Positions 34,359 to 43,904 of a stretch of 64,000 bases of DNA are shown here, piece after piece (position 1 is the stretch's first letter; the number at the start of each line of letters is the position of its first letter). A model generated the notes under the pieces. It worked only from the letters and a program-made list of their open reading frames with translations. It did not search any database and was not told where the DNA came from. Position numbers and translations under genes: made by a program. Source of the stretch: Devosia limi DSM 17137 (GTDB lineage Bacteria > Pseudomonadota > Alphaproteobacteria > Rhizobiales > Devosiaceae); the NCBI RefSeq assembly GCF_900128975.1, contig NZ_FQVC01000005.1, forward strand, positions 62,001-126,000, given 5' to 3'.

Positions 34359-34388
34359 CCGTCATCCCGGCTTGCGCCGGGATGACGG
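34359..34388 (-). terminator. Family-2 palindrome, possible ftsY terminator
   Basis: CCGTCATCCCGGC (34359-34371) and GCCGGGATGACGG (34376-34388) form a perfect 13-bp stem around TTGC, 45 nt downstream of the ftsY stop. It belongs to the interspersed GTCATCCCGG family and may secondarily terminate ftsY; there is no U-tract. Confidence 0.45.
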
Positions 34389-34433
34389 CTTCTGGGTGGG
34401 ATAGGGTCGGCTTGGGGTGAAGGTAACGCCGCC

Positions 34434-35720
34434 CTAGTTCTTCACCGGTTGCCCGGCAATGGCTTCGGCGAAATCGGCGGCCTGGAAGGGCTCGAGATCG
34501 GCAACGCCCTCGCCGACGCCGATGAAATGCACCGGCAGGCCAAACTTCCTGGCGATGGCGACGAGGATGCCGCCGCGGGCGGTGCCGTCGAGCTTGGTCA
34601 TCACGAGGCCGGTGACCCCGGCGCGCTGGCCGAAGATCTCGACCTGGCGCAGGGCATTCTGGCCGGTGGTGGCGTCCAGCGTCAGCAGCGTCGCGTGCGG
34701 CGCGGATGGATCGACCTTCTTGATCACGCGGATGATCTTTTCGAGTTCGCTCATCAGCTCGTCGCGGTTCTGCAGGCGCCCGGCGGTATCGATGATGAGC
34801 ACATCCCTGCCCTCGGCCCGGGCCTGCGTTACCGCATCAAAGGCCAGGCCCGAGGCATCGGCGCCGGCGGGGCGGACGATGACCGGGGCATTGGTGCGCT
34901 GGCCCCAGATCTGCAGCTGCTCGATGGCGGCGGCACGGAACGTGTCCCCGGCGGCCAGCATCACCGACTTGCCCTCGGCCACCAGTTTCTGGCTGAGCTT
35001 GCCGATAGTGGTGGTCTTGCCCGAGCCATTGACCCCGATCATCAGGATGACGAAGGGCTTTTGGCTGCTGTCGATAACCAGGGGCCGCGCCACCGGCGCC
35101 AGCACCTTTTCAACCTCGGCGGCCAGAACGGCGCGCACATCCTCGCCTGAGACATCGCGATTGAAGCGGTCGCGGCGCAGGGTTTCGGTGATCGCCGTGG
35201 CGGTTTCGACGCCCAGATCGGACTGGATCAGCACGTCTTCGAGCTCATCCAGCGTTGCCGCATCGAGCTTTTTCTTGGTGAACACCCCGGCAATCGAGCC
35301 GGTGAGCTGATCGGAGGAGCGCTTGAGACCGCCAGCCAGCCGGGCAAACCAGCCCTGGGGTTCGGCAGCTGTCGCCGGGGCAGCGGGGGCTGGCGCGACA
35401 GGGACCGGCGCGATGGCGGCCGGTTCAGCAACCAGGTCGTCTTCCACTGCCTCGACATAATCGGGCGTCGTCTCGGGTGGGCCGGGCGGTGGGATGATTT
35501 CGGGTTCGGGGAGACGCTCAGGCTCAGGCACGACCTCAGGTTCGGACTGCGGCACGGGTCCGGGTATTGTCTGCGGCGCCGGTTCTGGCGTGGGGGCGAC
35601 CGGTTCGGGCTCGACCGGCGCCGGAGTGACCGGCGGCGGCGCTGGCACGGGTTCGGGGCGCGGTGCGGCCACGTCCCCACCAAACAGGCGCTTGAAGAAT
35701 CCGGGCTTCTTGTCGGTCAT
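34434..35720 (-). CDS. ftsY: Signal recognition particle receptor FtsY
   Basis: 428 residues. The N-terminus has FFKRLFGG and then about 100 residues rich in Pro, Glu and Val (the acidic A domain), followed by the N domain and the SRP GTPase G domain: GVNGSGKTTTIGKLS (P-loop, near residue 228), DTFRAAAIEQLQIWGQR, DTAGRLQNRDELM, TKLDGTARGG and GVGEGVADLEPF. It docks ribosome-SRP complexes at the membrane; its partner ffh is at 38.3 kb. It follows mtaB on the same strand after about 100 nt. Confidence 0.97.
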   Translation of the reverse strand: MTDKKPGFFKRLFGGDVAAPRPEPVPAPPPVTPAPVEPEPVAPTPEPAPQTIPGPVPQSEPEVVPEPERLPEPEIIPPPGPPETTPDYVEAVEDDLVAEPAAIAPVPVAPAPAAPATAAEPQGWFARLAGGLKRSSDQLTGSIAGVFTKKKLDAATLDELEDVLIQSDLGVETATAITETLRRDRFNRDVSGEDVRAVLAAEVEKVLAPVARPLVIDSSQKPFVILMIGVNGSGKTTTIGKLSQKLVAEGKSVMLAAGDTFRAAAIEQLQIWGQRTNAPVIVRPAGADASGLAFDAVTQARAEGRDVLIIDTAGRLQNRDELMSELEKIIRVIKKVDPSAPHATLLTLDATTGQNALRQVEIFGQRAGVTGLVMTKLDGTARGGILVAIARKFGLPVHFIGVGEGVADLEPFQAADFAEAIAGQPVKN

Positions 35721-35823
35721 CTACTTGCCTTCAATTCAGGGCCGCCACCACGTGCGGGCACGCGTGCAGGATGAGGTCTAGTTAGGCGCTCAAATCGCAA
35801 AGGGAAAGCCCATCCGCGCCTGA

Positions 35824-37089
35824 TCAGGCGGCTTCCCGCAGCGCCTCGCCCACCAGGCCATCGGCAACGACCCCGGTAATGCGCACGGCCAGCAATTCGC
35901 CCGGCTGCGCCCCAGCCACCTTGACCGGCACGAATTGCTCGGTCCGGCCGAGGCCCTCGCGCTCAATCAGGACGTTTTCGACCATGCCGACGCGGCTGGC
36001 GCAGAGCGCGGCAAATTGCTGATCACCCTCGGCGCGCAGGATGGCGGCGCGCTGGCGGGCAATGCGCTTGTCGACCTGCGGCATGCGCGCCGCCGGCGTG
36101 CCCTCGCGCGGCGAATAGGGGAACACATGCAGATAGGTCAGCCCGGCCTCGGCGACGATGCGCCTGGTATTTTCGAACATGACGTCGTCTTCGGTGGGGA
36201 AGCCGGCAATGATATCGGCGCCGAACACCATTTCGGGGCGCAGTGCCCGCAGCTTGGCGACGATCTCCAGCGCATCATCGCGGCTGTGCCGGCGCTTCAT
36301 GCGCTTCAAAATCATGTCATCGCCCGATTGCAGCGACAGATGCAGATGCGGCATCAGCCGGCGGTCGGAAGCGACGGCGTCATAGAGCGCCTCGTCGGCC
36401 TCGATGCTGTCGATCGAGGAAATCCGCAGCCGCGGCAGCGCGGGCACATGGCGGAGGATCGACTGGGTCAGTTTGCCAAGACTGGGCGTGCCCGGCAGGT
36501 CGCCGCCATAGGAGGTGATATCCACCCCGGTGAGCACCACTTCGCCATAGCCGTTGTCGACGAGCTTCTTGATCTGTTCGACCACCAGCCCCATCGGCAC
36601 CGAGCGCGACGGGCCGCGCCCGAACGGGATGATGCAGAAGGTGCAGCGGTGATCGCAGCCGTTCTGCACCTGCACGAAGGCGCGGGCGCGCCCATCCATG
36701 CCCTCGATCAGATGGCCGGCGGTTTCCCGCACGCTCATGATGTCGTTGACCTGCACCTTGTCGTTGAGCGGCGTGCCGAAGACCATCGGCGTATAGCTTT
36801 CGGCCTTCATCTTGTCATTGTTGCCGATGACCAGGTCGACTTCGGCCATGTCGCCAAAGCTGCGCGCCTCGGTCTGAGCGGCGCAGCCGGTGACGATGAT
36901 CCTGGCCTCGGGATGGTCGCGCCGGGCCTTGCGGACGGCCTGCTTGGCCTGGCGCACGGCTTCCGCCGTCACGGCGCAGGTATTGATGATGATGGCATTA
37001 TCCAGCCCGGCCTTCTCGGCCTCGGCCTTCATCACTTCGGCTTCATAGGCGTTGAGACGGCACCCGAATGTCAGGGTTTCGACCGCCAT
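35824..37089 (-). CDS. mtaB: tRNA t6A37 methylthiotransferase MtaB
   Basis: 421 residues. The N-terminal UPF0004 domain has cysteines in TFGCRLN, INTCAVT and VTGCAAQ for one cluster; the radical-SAM motif is NGCDHRCTFCIIP near residue 145 and a TRAM domain ends the protein. It converts t6A to ms2t6A, the modification whose precursor is made by TsaD (30.2 kb). ATG 37089 overlaps the dapF stop (TGATG); the frame open to 37596 is antisense-like code inside dapF. Confidence 0.95.
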   Translation of the reverse strand: MAVETLTFGCRLNAYEAEVMKAEAEKAGLDNAIIINTCAVTAEAVRQAKQAVRKARRDHPEARIIVTGCAAQTEARSFGDMAEVDLVIGNNDKMKAESYTPMVFGTPLNDKVQVNDIMSVRETAGHLIEGMDGRARAFVQVQNGCDHRCTFCIIPFGRGPSRSVPMGLVVEQIKKLVDNGYGEVVLTGVDITSYGGDLPGTPSLGKLTQSILRHVPALPRLRISSIDSIEADEALYDAVASDRRLMPHLHLSLQSGDDMILKRMKRRHSRDDALEIVAKLRALRPEMVFGADIIAGFPTEDDVMFENTRRIVAEAGLTYLHVFPYSPREGTPAARMPQVDKRIARQRAAILRAEGDQQFAALCASRVGMVENVLIEREGLGRTEQFVPVKVAGAQPGELLAVRITGVVADGLVGEALREAA

Positions 37090-37967
37090 CAAGCCACATC
37101 CTGCTCGCTGCGCGACCACGCGCCAGTGGCCGGATCGAAGCGCCCGGCAAATTCCAGCTCGGCCGGGCCGGTCAGCAGCACATGATCGTCCTCGCGCCAT
37201 GCCACGATCAGATCGCCACCCGGCATGGTGATGGTTGCCTGGCGCTCGGTGCGCTTGGTGCGCACGCCATTGACCAGCGCCGCGCAGGCCGCGGTGCCGC
37301 AAGCCCTGGTCAGCCCGGCGCCCCGCTCCCAGGTGCGCAGGATGATGTGATCGGGCGCCACGACCTGGGCAATCGAGATATTGGCGCGCTCGGGAAAGAT
37401 CGGATGGTTTTCCAGCAATGGCCCGAACCGGTCCAGCGCATAAGACCACACATCCTGATCCACCCAGAAGGTGGCGTGCGGATTGCCCATCGATACGGCC
37501 GAGGGCGAATGCAGCACCGGCGCATCGATCGGCCCGATCTGCAGCTCGATCTTGCGGGTGTCGTAAAATTCCTCGGACAGGGGAATGTCCTGCCAATAGG
37601 TGCGTGGCTTGCCCATATCGACCGAAATCAGCCCATCGGCCCGCGCTTCGCCGGTCAGGATGCCGGCAATGGTTTCAAACACATAGCTCGTGGTGCCACT
37701 CTCGGCGGCCAGGGCGTGCACGACGCAGCGCATGCCATTGCCGCAGGCCTGGGCGCGCGAGCCATCCGAATTGATGATTTCGACATAGGCAGCAGTGCCG
37801 GGCGTGCGCGGATCATGGATGGCCATGATCTGGTCGAACCCGGTGGCGATGTCGCCATTGAGGGCGATGGCAGCCGCCGGCAGCACGCGATCGGCACGGC
37901 CGCGCATGTCGGCCACGATGATCTCGTTGCCCAGCCCGTTCATCTTGAGAAACGGTACGCTGCTCAC
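37089..37967 (-). CDS. dapF: Diaminopimelate epimerase
   Basis: 292 residues with [15 protein letters not shown], the first catalytic cysteine in ACGNGMRC (near residue 75) and the second in [11 protein letters not shown] (near residue 222). It interconverts LL- and meso-diaminopimelate for lysine and peptidoglycan. It is the first gene of dapF-mtaB-ftsY. Confidence 0.97.
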   Translation of the reverse strand: MSSVPFLKMNGLGNEIIVADMRGRADRVLPAAAIALNGDIATGFDQIMAIHDPRTPGTAAYVEIINSDGSRAQACGNGMRCVVHALAAESGTTSYVFETIAGILTGEARADGLISVDMGKPRTYWQDIPLSEEFYDTRKIELQIGPIDAPVLHSPSAVSMGNPHATFWVDQDVWSYALDRFGPLLENHPIFPERANISIAQVVAPDHIILRTWERGAGLTRACGTAACAALVNGVRTKRTERQATITMPGGDLIVAWREDDHVLLTGPAELEFAGRFDPATGAWSRSEQDVA

Positions 37968-38316
37968 TGTGGCCTCTTGCTCTGCTGATAGGTCTGTTGT
38001 GGGCCAGTATATGGCCGATACATCATCAAATTGCCAGTGCAGGCCCGGAATGCCAGCGCCGCGCCGGCCGAAGGGCTATGGCGCGACGCCGTGCCGATCC
38101 GGCCTCGAACCGCTGTTTTGTTGACTCCAGCCAGCGTTTCCAATAAACGCAGCCCATTCATCAGGCTTCCGCCCTGAACCGCCGACCGGGACCCGCAAGG
38201 TCAAACGATCCCGGAGGCCAACATCCGCCAGCGCGTTGCGCCCGCGGGTGGGTTTTGCGTTTGGCTGATGATTACCATATCTCGTCGGATCACCCGAAGA
38301 GACAAGGACCAAAAAT
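37968..38316. other. Gene-free divergent region between dapF and ffh
   Basis: No ORF or tRNA is supported. A hairpin CCGGGA/TCCCGG (38186-38191 with 38209-38214) could structure the ffh leader. I looked for 4.5S-type SRP RNA next to ffh and did not find its conserved loop. The ffh ribosome-binding site is AGGA at 38306-38309. Confidence 0.5.
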
Positions 38317-39897
38317 ATGTTCGAGAGCCTTTCCGACCGGCTTGGCAAAATCTTTGATGGTCTGCGTGGGCGCGGTGCGCTCAACGAGGCCGATGTCGAT
38401 GCAGCGCTGCGCGAAATCCGCCGCGCGCTGATCGAGGCCGACGTTTCGCTTGAAGTGGTGCGGGCCTTTGTCGAACAGGTGCGCGATCGCGCCATCGGCG
38501 TCGAGGTTACCCGCTCGGTGACCCCGGGCCAGCAGGTCGTCAAGATCGTCCATGACGAACTGGTCGGCGTGCTGGGCGAAGCCGCCACCCCCATCGATCT
38601 CAATGCCGCAGCGCCCGTGACCATCCTGATGGTGGGTCTGCAGGGCTCGGGCAAGACCACCACCACCGCCAAGATCGCCAAGCGCCTCAAGGACAAGCAG
38701 AAGAAAAAGGTTCTGCTGGCCTCGCTCGATACCCGCCGCCCGGCGGCGATGGAGCAGCTCAAGGTGCTGGGCGAGCAGGTCGGCGTCGACACCCTGCCCA
38801 TCGTGGCCGGCGAAGACCCGGTCACCATTGCCCGGCGCGCGGCCCGCGAAGCCCGCCTCGGCGGCTTCGACGTCCTGATTCTCGATACTGCCGGCCGCAC
38901 CCATATCGACGAAGAACTCATGGCCGAAACGGCCGAGATCAAGTCGGTATCCAGCCCGCACGAAGTGCTGCTGGTGGTCGATGCGCTGACCGGTCAGGAC
39001 GCCGTCAACCTGGCGCGCTCCTTCGACGCCCGCGTCGATATTACCGGCATCGTCATGACCCGCGTCGACGGCGATGGCCGTGGCGGCGCCGCCCTGTCGA
39101 TGCGCGCCGCGACCGGCAAGCCGATCAAGCTGATCGGTGTCGGCGAAAAGATGGATGCGCTGGAGGATTTCCATCCCTCGCGCATTGCCGACCGTATCCT
39201 GGGCATGGGCGACATCGTCTCGCTGGTCGAAAAAGCAGCCGAGCACGTTTCGGCCGAAGACGCCCAGAAGATGGCCAAGAAGCTCAAAAAGGGCTCCTTC
39301 GACCTCGACGATCTGCGCGGCCAGCTGCAGCAGATGAAGAAAATGGGCGGCATGGGCGGCCTGATGTCGATGATGCCCGGCGTTGGCCAGATGAAGAAAG
39401 CCATGGCCGGCGCCAATATCGACGAGAAGGTCTTCGACCGTCAGATCGCCATTATCGGCTCGATGACCAAGAAGGAACGCGCCGATCCCGACCTGCTCAA
39501 TGCCAGCCGCCGCAAGCGCATTGCCGCCGGCGCCGGCGTCGAGGTCAGCGAGATCAACAAGCTGATCAAGCAGCACCGCCAGATGGCGGACATGATGAAA
39601 AAGGTCGCCAAGGGCGGCATGGGCTCTCTCGCCGGCATGTTTGGCGGCAAGATGGGTGGGATGATGGGCGGCATGCCCGATCTCTCCAAGATGGATCCCA
39701 AGCAGCTCGAGGCCATGGCCCGCCAGGCCGGCATCGACCCCAAGCAACTCCAGCAGGGCATGGGCCAGGCCCAGCCCCAGCTGACCGAAAAGCTGCCGAC
39801 CGATGTCGGCTCGCTCCTCAAGTCTGCCCCCGGCCTGCCCGGCCTCGGCAGCGCCCCCCGTTTCCCAGGCCTGCCCGGCCTGGGCAAGAAGAAGTAA
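38317..39897 (+). CDS. ffh: Signal recognition particle protein Ffh
   Basis: 526 residues: an N domain (MFESLSDRLGKIFDGLRGRGALNEADVDAALREIRRALIEADV), a G domain with GLQGSGKTTTTAKIA, DTRRPAAMEQL, DTAGRTHIDEELM, TRVDGDGRGGAAL and GVGEKMDALEDFHP, and a methionine-rich M domain from about residue 300 that binds SRP RNA and signal sequences. The C-terminus is longer than in E. coli and repeats Gly-Met-Gln-Pro motifs. It heads ffh-rpsP-rimM-trmD-rplS. Confidence 0.98.
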   Translation: MFESLSDRLGKIFDGLRGRGALNEADVDAALREIRRALIEADVSLEVVRAFVEQVRDRAIGVEVTRSVTPGQQVVKIVHDELVGVLGEAATPIDLNAAAPVTILMVGLQGSGKTTTTAKIAKRLKDKQKKKVLLASLDTRRPAAMEQLKVLGEQVGVDTLPIVAGEDPVTIARRAAREARLGGFDVLILDTAGRTHIDEELMAETAEIKSVSSPHEVLLVVDALTGQDAVNLARSFDARVDITGIVMTRVDGDGRGGAALSMRAATGKPIKLIGVGEKMDALEDFHPSRIADRILGMGDIVSLVEKAAEHVSAEDAQKMAKKLKKGSFDLDDLRGQLQQMKKMGGMGGLMSMMPGVGQMKKAMAGANIDEKVFDRQIAIIGSMTKKERADPDLLNASRRKRIAAGAGVEVSEINKLIKQHRQMADMMKKVAKGGMGSLAGMFGGKMGGMMGGMPDLSKMDPKQLEAMARQAGIDPKQLQQGMGQAQPQLTEKLPTDVGSLLKSAPGLPGLGSAPRFPGLPGLGKKK

Positions 39898-39928
39898 CCC
39901 GAAAAACTCTCTCTAAAGGACCGATAAA

Positions 39929-40330
39929 ATGGCTCTCAAGCTCCGTCTCGCCCGTGGTGGCACCAAGAAGCGCCCATTCTACCACATCGTCGTTGCCGAC
40001 GCCCGTTCGCCCCGCGACGGCCGCTTCATCGAAAAGCTCGGCACCTTCAACCCGCTGCTGGCCAAGGACGCTGACAACCGCGTCGTGCTCGACGTCGAGC
40101 GCGCCAAGCACTGGCTCGAAGTTGGCGCCCAGCCGACCGACCGCGTCGAGCGTTTCCTCGACACCGCGGGTCTGTTGAAGCGCGAAGTCCGCAACAACCC
40201 GGAAAAGGCCAAGCCGGGCGCCAAGGCGACCGAGCGCGCCGAGAGCCGTGCTGCTGCAGCCGCCGCTGCCGAAGCCGCCAAGAATGCCCCCAAGGAAGAA
40301 GCTCCCGCCGAGGAAGCCGCTTCCGAGTAA
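39929..40330 (+). CDS. rpsP: 30S ribosomal protein S16, with long C-terminal tail
   Basis: 133 residues; the S16 core ([43 protein letters not shown]...[14 protein letters not shown]) ends near residue 85. The remaining ~45 residues are an Ala/Glu/Lys tail typical of alphaproteobacteria ([17 protein letters not shown]...). It is second in the ffh operon and followed by a strong terminator, so downstream genes may have a second promoter. Confidence 0.98.
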   Translation: MALKLRLARGGTKKRPFYHIVVADARSPRDGRFIEKLGTFNPLLAKDADNRVVLDVERAKHWLEVGAQPTDRVERFLDTAGLLKREVRNNPEKAKPGAKATERAESRAAAAAAAEAAKNAPKEEAPAEEAASE

Positions 40331-40350
40331 GCCATACCGGCTTTGCCCTG

Positions 40351-40380
40351 GGGCCCCGACGCGCAAGTGTCGGGGCCCTT
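40351..40380 (+). terminator. Terminator or attenuator after rpsP
   Basis: GGGCCCCGAC (40351-40360) and GTCGGGGCCC (40369-40378) form a perfect 10-bp stem around GCGCAAGT, followed by TTTG. It can reduce read-through from ribosomal gene rpsP into rimM-trmD. Confidence 0.7.
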
Positions 40381-40452
40381 TGCATATTGACTGGTTCGAT
40401 GGCACAGCATCCACTGCGCCGCCTATCGAACAGCCGTGCTTTGGAGCCCATA

Positions 40453-40989
40453 ATGACCAATTCCAAGAACCGCCTGCTGGTGGGCACTATCGGCGCCGCC
40501 CATGGCATCAAGGGCGAAGTGCGGATTACCCCGTTCACCCAGGACCCCGAGGCCATCGGCACCTATGGGCCACTGGAAACCGACCGGGCCGGCCTGGTCG
40601 TCACCATTGCCAAGCTGCGGCTGCAAAAGAATGTGGTCGTGGCGCGCCTCAAGGGCGTCGATGACCGCAATGCCGCCGAAGCGCTCAACGGCGTCTCGCT
40701 GTTCGTCGAGCGCAGCAAGCTGCCCGAGCCCGATGACGAGGACGATTTCTACCATGCCGATCTGCTGGGTCTGGCGGCACGCCTGCAGGACGGCACCGTG
40801 ATCGGCGAGGTCATTGCCCTGCCCAATTTCGGCGCCGGCGACCTGATCGAAATCCGCGACCCCCGCTCGGGCGATACCTATCTCTACCCCTTCACCAAGG
40901 CCGTGGTCCCCGAGATCCGGATTGCCGATGGCTATCTGGTCATCGAGGTCCCCACCGATGCCGAACTCGGCGAGGAAGAGCCCGATTGA
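40453..40989 (+). CDS. rimM: 16S rRNA processing protein RimM
   Basis: 178 residues: [36 protein letters not shown] at the N-terminus, then a PRC-barrel domain ([40 protein letters not shown]). RimM assists 30S head maturation by binding S19. ATG 40453 follows GGAG; the ORF extends back into the terminator. Its stop overlaps the trmD TTG start. Confidence 0.95.
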   Translation: MTNSKNRLLVGTIGAAHGIKGEVRITPFTQDPEAIGTYGPLETDRAGLVVTIAKLRLQKNVVVARLKGVDDRNAAEALNGVSLFVERSKLPEPDDEDDFYHADLLGLAARLQDGTVIGEVIALPNFGAGDLIEIRDPRSGDTYLYPFTKAVVPEIRIADGYLVIEVPTDAELGEEEPD

Positions 40990-41678
40990 GCTTTCACGCT
41001 GATATCATCACCCTGTTTCCCGAGCTGTTCCCCGGCCCGCTCGGCGCGTCGGTGCTGGGCCGCGGCCTGGCCGATGGCCTGTGGTCGCTCAACGCCACCC
41101 ATCTGCGCGATTTCGCCACTGACCGGCATCGTACCGTCGACGACACCCCTTCGGGTGGTGGCGCCGGCATGGTGCTCAAGCCCGATATCCTGGCTGCAGC
41201 CATCGACACCATCACCCCCGCAAGCGATCCGCGCCCACGCATCCTGATGAGCCCGCGCGGCAAGCCCCTCACCCAGGCCCGCGCCCGCGAGCTGGCGCTG
41301 GGGCCCGGGGCGGTGATCGTCTGCGGCCGTTTCGAAGGCGTCGACCAGCGCGTTATCGATGCCCGCCAGCTCGAGGAAATCTCGATTGGCGACTATGTGC
41401 TGGCCGGCGGCGAAGTTGCCGCCATGGTGCTGCTGGAAGCCGTGGTGCGGCTGATCCCCGGCGTGCTCGGCGGCGCCGACAGCCATGCCGATGAAAGCTT
41501 TGAAAACGGGTTGCTGGAATATCCCCAATATACCCGCCCGCAAAGCTTTGAGGGCCTGGACATCCCCGCCGTGCTGACCTCGGGCGACCATGGCAAGATT
41601 GCCAGATGGCGGCGCGAGCAGAGCCTGGCGCTGACCCGGACCCGCCGGCCGGACCTGCTGGAGCCCAAATCGTCATAA
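40986..41678 (+). CDS. trmD: tRNA (guanine37-N1)-methyltransferase TrmD
   Basis: 230 residues from TTG 40986, which shares TTGA with the rimM stop: [98 protein letters not shown], all from the SPOUT trefoil-knot methyltransferase. It prevents frameshifting by making m1G37. The TTG start fits the usual distance to the first strand. Confidence 0.96.
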   Translation: MSFHADIITLFPELFPGPLGASVLGRGLADGLWSLNATHLRDFATDRHRTVDDTPSGGGAGMVLKPDILAAAIDTITPASDPRPRILMSPRGKPLTQARARELALGPGAVIVCGRFEGVDQRVIDARQLEEISIGDYVLAGGEVAAMVLLEAVVRLIPGVLGGADSHADESFENGLLEYPQYTRPQSFEGLDIPAVLTSGDHGKIARWRREQSLALTRTRRPDLLEPKSS

Positions 41679-41862
41679 AACGCTTGGGAACGCTGGACTC
41701 ACGGCCCGTTTTCGCCTATGGAGCCGCCACTATCGCGCGTTTGGGCTTATCGGACCCGAGCCGCACTAACAAGAAGACTGCAAAACTCCGTTATAACCAA
41801 GACCGGGCGATCGCGCCTCAAAACGCGAATAATCGTTCCATTGAAAAGATCAGGACGGATCC

Positions 41863-42408
41863 ATGAATATCATCCAGCAGCTCAATGCTGAGCATGTTGC
41901 CGAGCTCGCCGCCAAGCGCGCCCTCCCCGACTTCACCCATGGCGATACCGTCAAGGTTTGGGTCAAGATTCGCGAAGGCGAAAAAGAGCGCCTGCAGGCC
42001 TATGAAGGCGTTGTGATCGCCCTCAATGGCGGCGGCATCACCGCTTCCTTCACCGTGCGCAAGATCTCGTATGGCGAAGGCGTCGAGCGCGTGTTCCCGC
42101 TTTACTCGCCCAACGTTGCCAGCGTTGAAGTGCTCAAGCGCGGTAAGGTGCGTCGCGCCAAGCTGTACTACCTGCGCGATCGTCGCGGTAAATCGGCCCG
42201 TATTTTCGAATCGACCAATTCGCGCACCAAGAAGATCGAAGCCTCCGAGCGCGTTGCAGCTCTGGAAGCCAAGAACGCCCGCGAGCAGGAAAAGATTGCC
42301 GCTGCAGAAGCCTTCGCCGCCGAACAGGCCGCCAAGGACGCTGAAGCCGCAGCAGCCGCTGCTGCCGCCGCCGCAGCTGCAGCGACCGAAGAGCCCAAGG
42401 CCGAATAA
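41863..42408 (+). CDS. rplS: 50S ribosomal protein L19, with long C-terminal tail
   Basis: 181 residues; the L19 core ([58 protein letters not shown]...[18 protein letters not shown]) ends near residue 115. A ~60-residue Ala/Glu tail follows, including a run of thirteen alanines. The bacterial family is usually about 115-130 residues, so this is one of the longer alphaproteobacterial forms. A 184-nt spacer separates it from trmD. Confidence 0.97.
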   Translation: MNIIQQLNAEHVAELAAKRALPDFTHGDTVKVWVKIREGEKERLQAYEGVVIALNGGGITASFTVRKISYGEGVERVFPLYSPNVASVEVLKRGKVRRAKLYYLRDRRGKSARIFESTNSRTKKIEASERVAALEAKNAREQEKIAAAEAFAAEQAAKDAEAAAAAAAAAAAAATEEPKAE

Positions 42409-42431
42409 GCCGAGCGCATCGCTGAATTTGA

Positions 42432-42459
42432 AAAACCCGGTCGCAAGGCCGGGTTTTTT
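42432..42459 (+). terminator. Rho-independent terminator of rplS
   Basis: AAAACCCGG (42432-42440) and CCGGGTTTT (42449-42457) form a 9-bp stem around TCGCAAGG, and the run of six T continues to 42459. Confidence 0.9.
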
Positions 42460-42493
42460 GTTGGTTGGCGGAGGTCTGTTGCGATGTCGCGAC

Positions 42494-42996
42494 ACCCACC
42501 GCGCTGCCCGCAGACTTGATCCGCGGGCCTCTGTCAGCCCGGCGCGCGTTGCGAGTGACCCAAGGGGCAAGCCCGTGGGCAGCGCGGTTGATTTGTCGAC
42601 ATTGGTTTAGCCTCAACGCTACTTCGTTGCCCTTCCTTCCCGGCGCCATTCCCTCACTCAAATTGCTCACACACACACCGGGCTGCCCACGGGCTCGACC
42701 CGTGGGCCACTCTCGGCCCGGCACACGTTGCGAATGATCCATGGGTCAGGCCCGTGGACAGCGCGGTGGGTGCCGCCGAACCCAGGGACTACTCCCGCGC
42801 CCCAGCGTCGTTGTCCGGCTTGTGCCGGCAATCCCGCTCCTTCCTGCGCAAGAGCCTGCATGCCCAAACACCCACCGCGCTGCCCGCGGACTTGATCCGC
42901 GGGCCACTCTCAGCCCGGCACACGTTGCGAATGATCCACGGGTCAGGCCCATGGGCAGCGCGCTGGGTTTGTCGACATTGGTTTAGCTCCAACGCT
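42494..42996. repeat. Three copies of a ~125-nt structured element (family 3)
   Basis: Copies: 42494-42620, 42673-42775 (shorter) and 42868-42996. Shared blocks are CACCGCGCTGCCCGCGGA, TTGATCCGCGGGCC, CAGCCCGGCACACGTTGCG, GGGTCAGGCCCGTGGGCAGC, and in copies 1 and 3 TTTGTCGACATTGGTTTAG. Each unit contains inverse pairs (CCGCGGA/TCCGCGG and GGGTCAGGCCC), so it can fold. No gene is seen from 42460 to 43088. Spacers between copies are unrelated to each other. Confidence 0.75.
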
Positions 42997-43088
42997 AATC
43001 CCCGCAGCCCGCCCCGGCCATTTCCGGCTTTACCTTTCACCTCCCCCGCGACCATAAAGAGGCCCCCGCCACGCCTTGAGTCCCGCCC

Positions 43089-43901
43089 ATGTCCGCTTCT
43101 GTCGTCACCTGGAACATCAATTCGGTTCGCCTGCGCCTGCCCATGGTGCTGGATTTCCTCGCGCAATATCAGCCCGACGTGCTGATGCTGCAGGAGATCA
43201 AATGCACCAATGACCAGTTTCCGGCCAATGCCTTCACCGAAGCGGGCTACCCCTACCAGGCGGTGCACGGGCAAAAGGGCTATCACGGCGTTGCCATCGT
43301 TTCGAAGTTTCCGCTGGCCGATGTGTCGAGCCGGGTCTTCTGCGAAATCCCCGAATCACGTCACGTTTCGGCGCTGACCGATCTCGGCCATGGCCCGGTG
43401 ACGCTGCACAATTTCTACATCCCGGCCGGTGGCGACGAGCCCGATCCCGAGATCAACCCCAAATTCAAGCACAAGCTGGGCTTCCTCAGCGAGCTGACCA
43501 GCTGGTTCAATGAGCCCATCTTCCAGCGCGGCCATCTGATTGCCGGCGATTTCAACATCGCCCCGCATGAAAACGACGTCTGGAGCCACAAGCAGCTGCT
43601 CAAGGTGGTGAGCCACACCCCGATCGAGACCGAGGCGCTCAACGCCATCCTCAATGGCGGGCATGGCTGGGTGGACCTGGTGCGCAAGCACGTGCCCTAT
43701 GACCAGAAACTCTATTCCTGGTGGAGCTATCGCAGCGCCGATTGGGAAAATGCCAATAAGGGCCGCCGTCTCGACCATATCTGGTCGACCGCCGATATCG
43801 CCGAGCGCAGCGCCGCCGCCGAGATCATCAAGCCGGCCCGCGGCTGGACCGACAAGCCATCCGACCACGTGCCGGTGATCGTGCGCTTCCAGGCGCTCTA
43901 G
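43089..43901 (+). CDS. xth: Exodeoxyribonuclease III (AP endonuclease)
   Basis: 270 residues: VVTWNINSVRLRLP, DVLMLQEIKC, HGQKGYHGVAIVSK, LIAGDFNIAP, RRLDHIWST and KPSDHVPVIVRF supply the catalytic N, E, D-x-N and D-H set of the EEP superfamily. It cleaves at abasic sites and has 3'-exonuclease activity in base excision repair. Followed convergently by a DUF930 gene. Confidence 0.96.
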   Translation: MSASVVTWNINSVRLRLPMVLDFLAQYQPDVLMLQEIKCTNDQFPANAFTEAGYPYQAVHGQKGYHGVAIVSKFPLADVSSRVFCEIPESRHVSALTDLGHGPVTLHNFYIPAGGDEPDPEINPKFKHKLGFLSELTSWFNEPIFQRGHLIAGDFNIAPHENDVWSHKQLLKVVSHTPIETEALNAILNGGHGWVDLVRKHVPYDQKLYSWWSYRSADWENANKGRRLDHIWSTADIAERSAAAEIIKPARGWTDKPSDHVPVIVRFQAL

Positions 43902-43904
43902 CCG

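Noticed and set aside
37968..38316. 4.5S/SRP RNA next to ffh
   Set aside because: The conserved GGAA/GGAAGCAGCC-type apical region was not found in this gap.
41679..41862. Riboswitch or ribosomal-protein leader upstream of rplS
   Set aside because: No convincing stem pattern was seen in the 184 nt; only an ordinary promoter region can be supported.
42494..42996. Possible CRISPR array
   Set aside because: Only three units of ~100-125 nt with internal dyads and irregular spacing; no cas genes and no uniform short repeat-spacer pattern.
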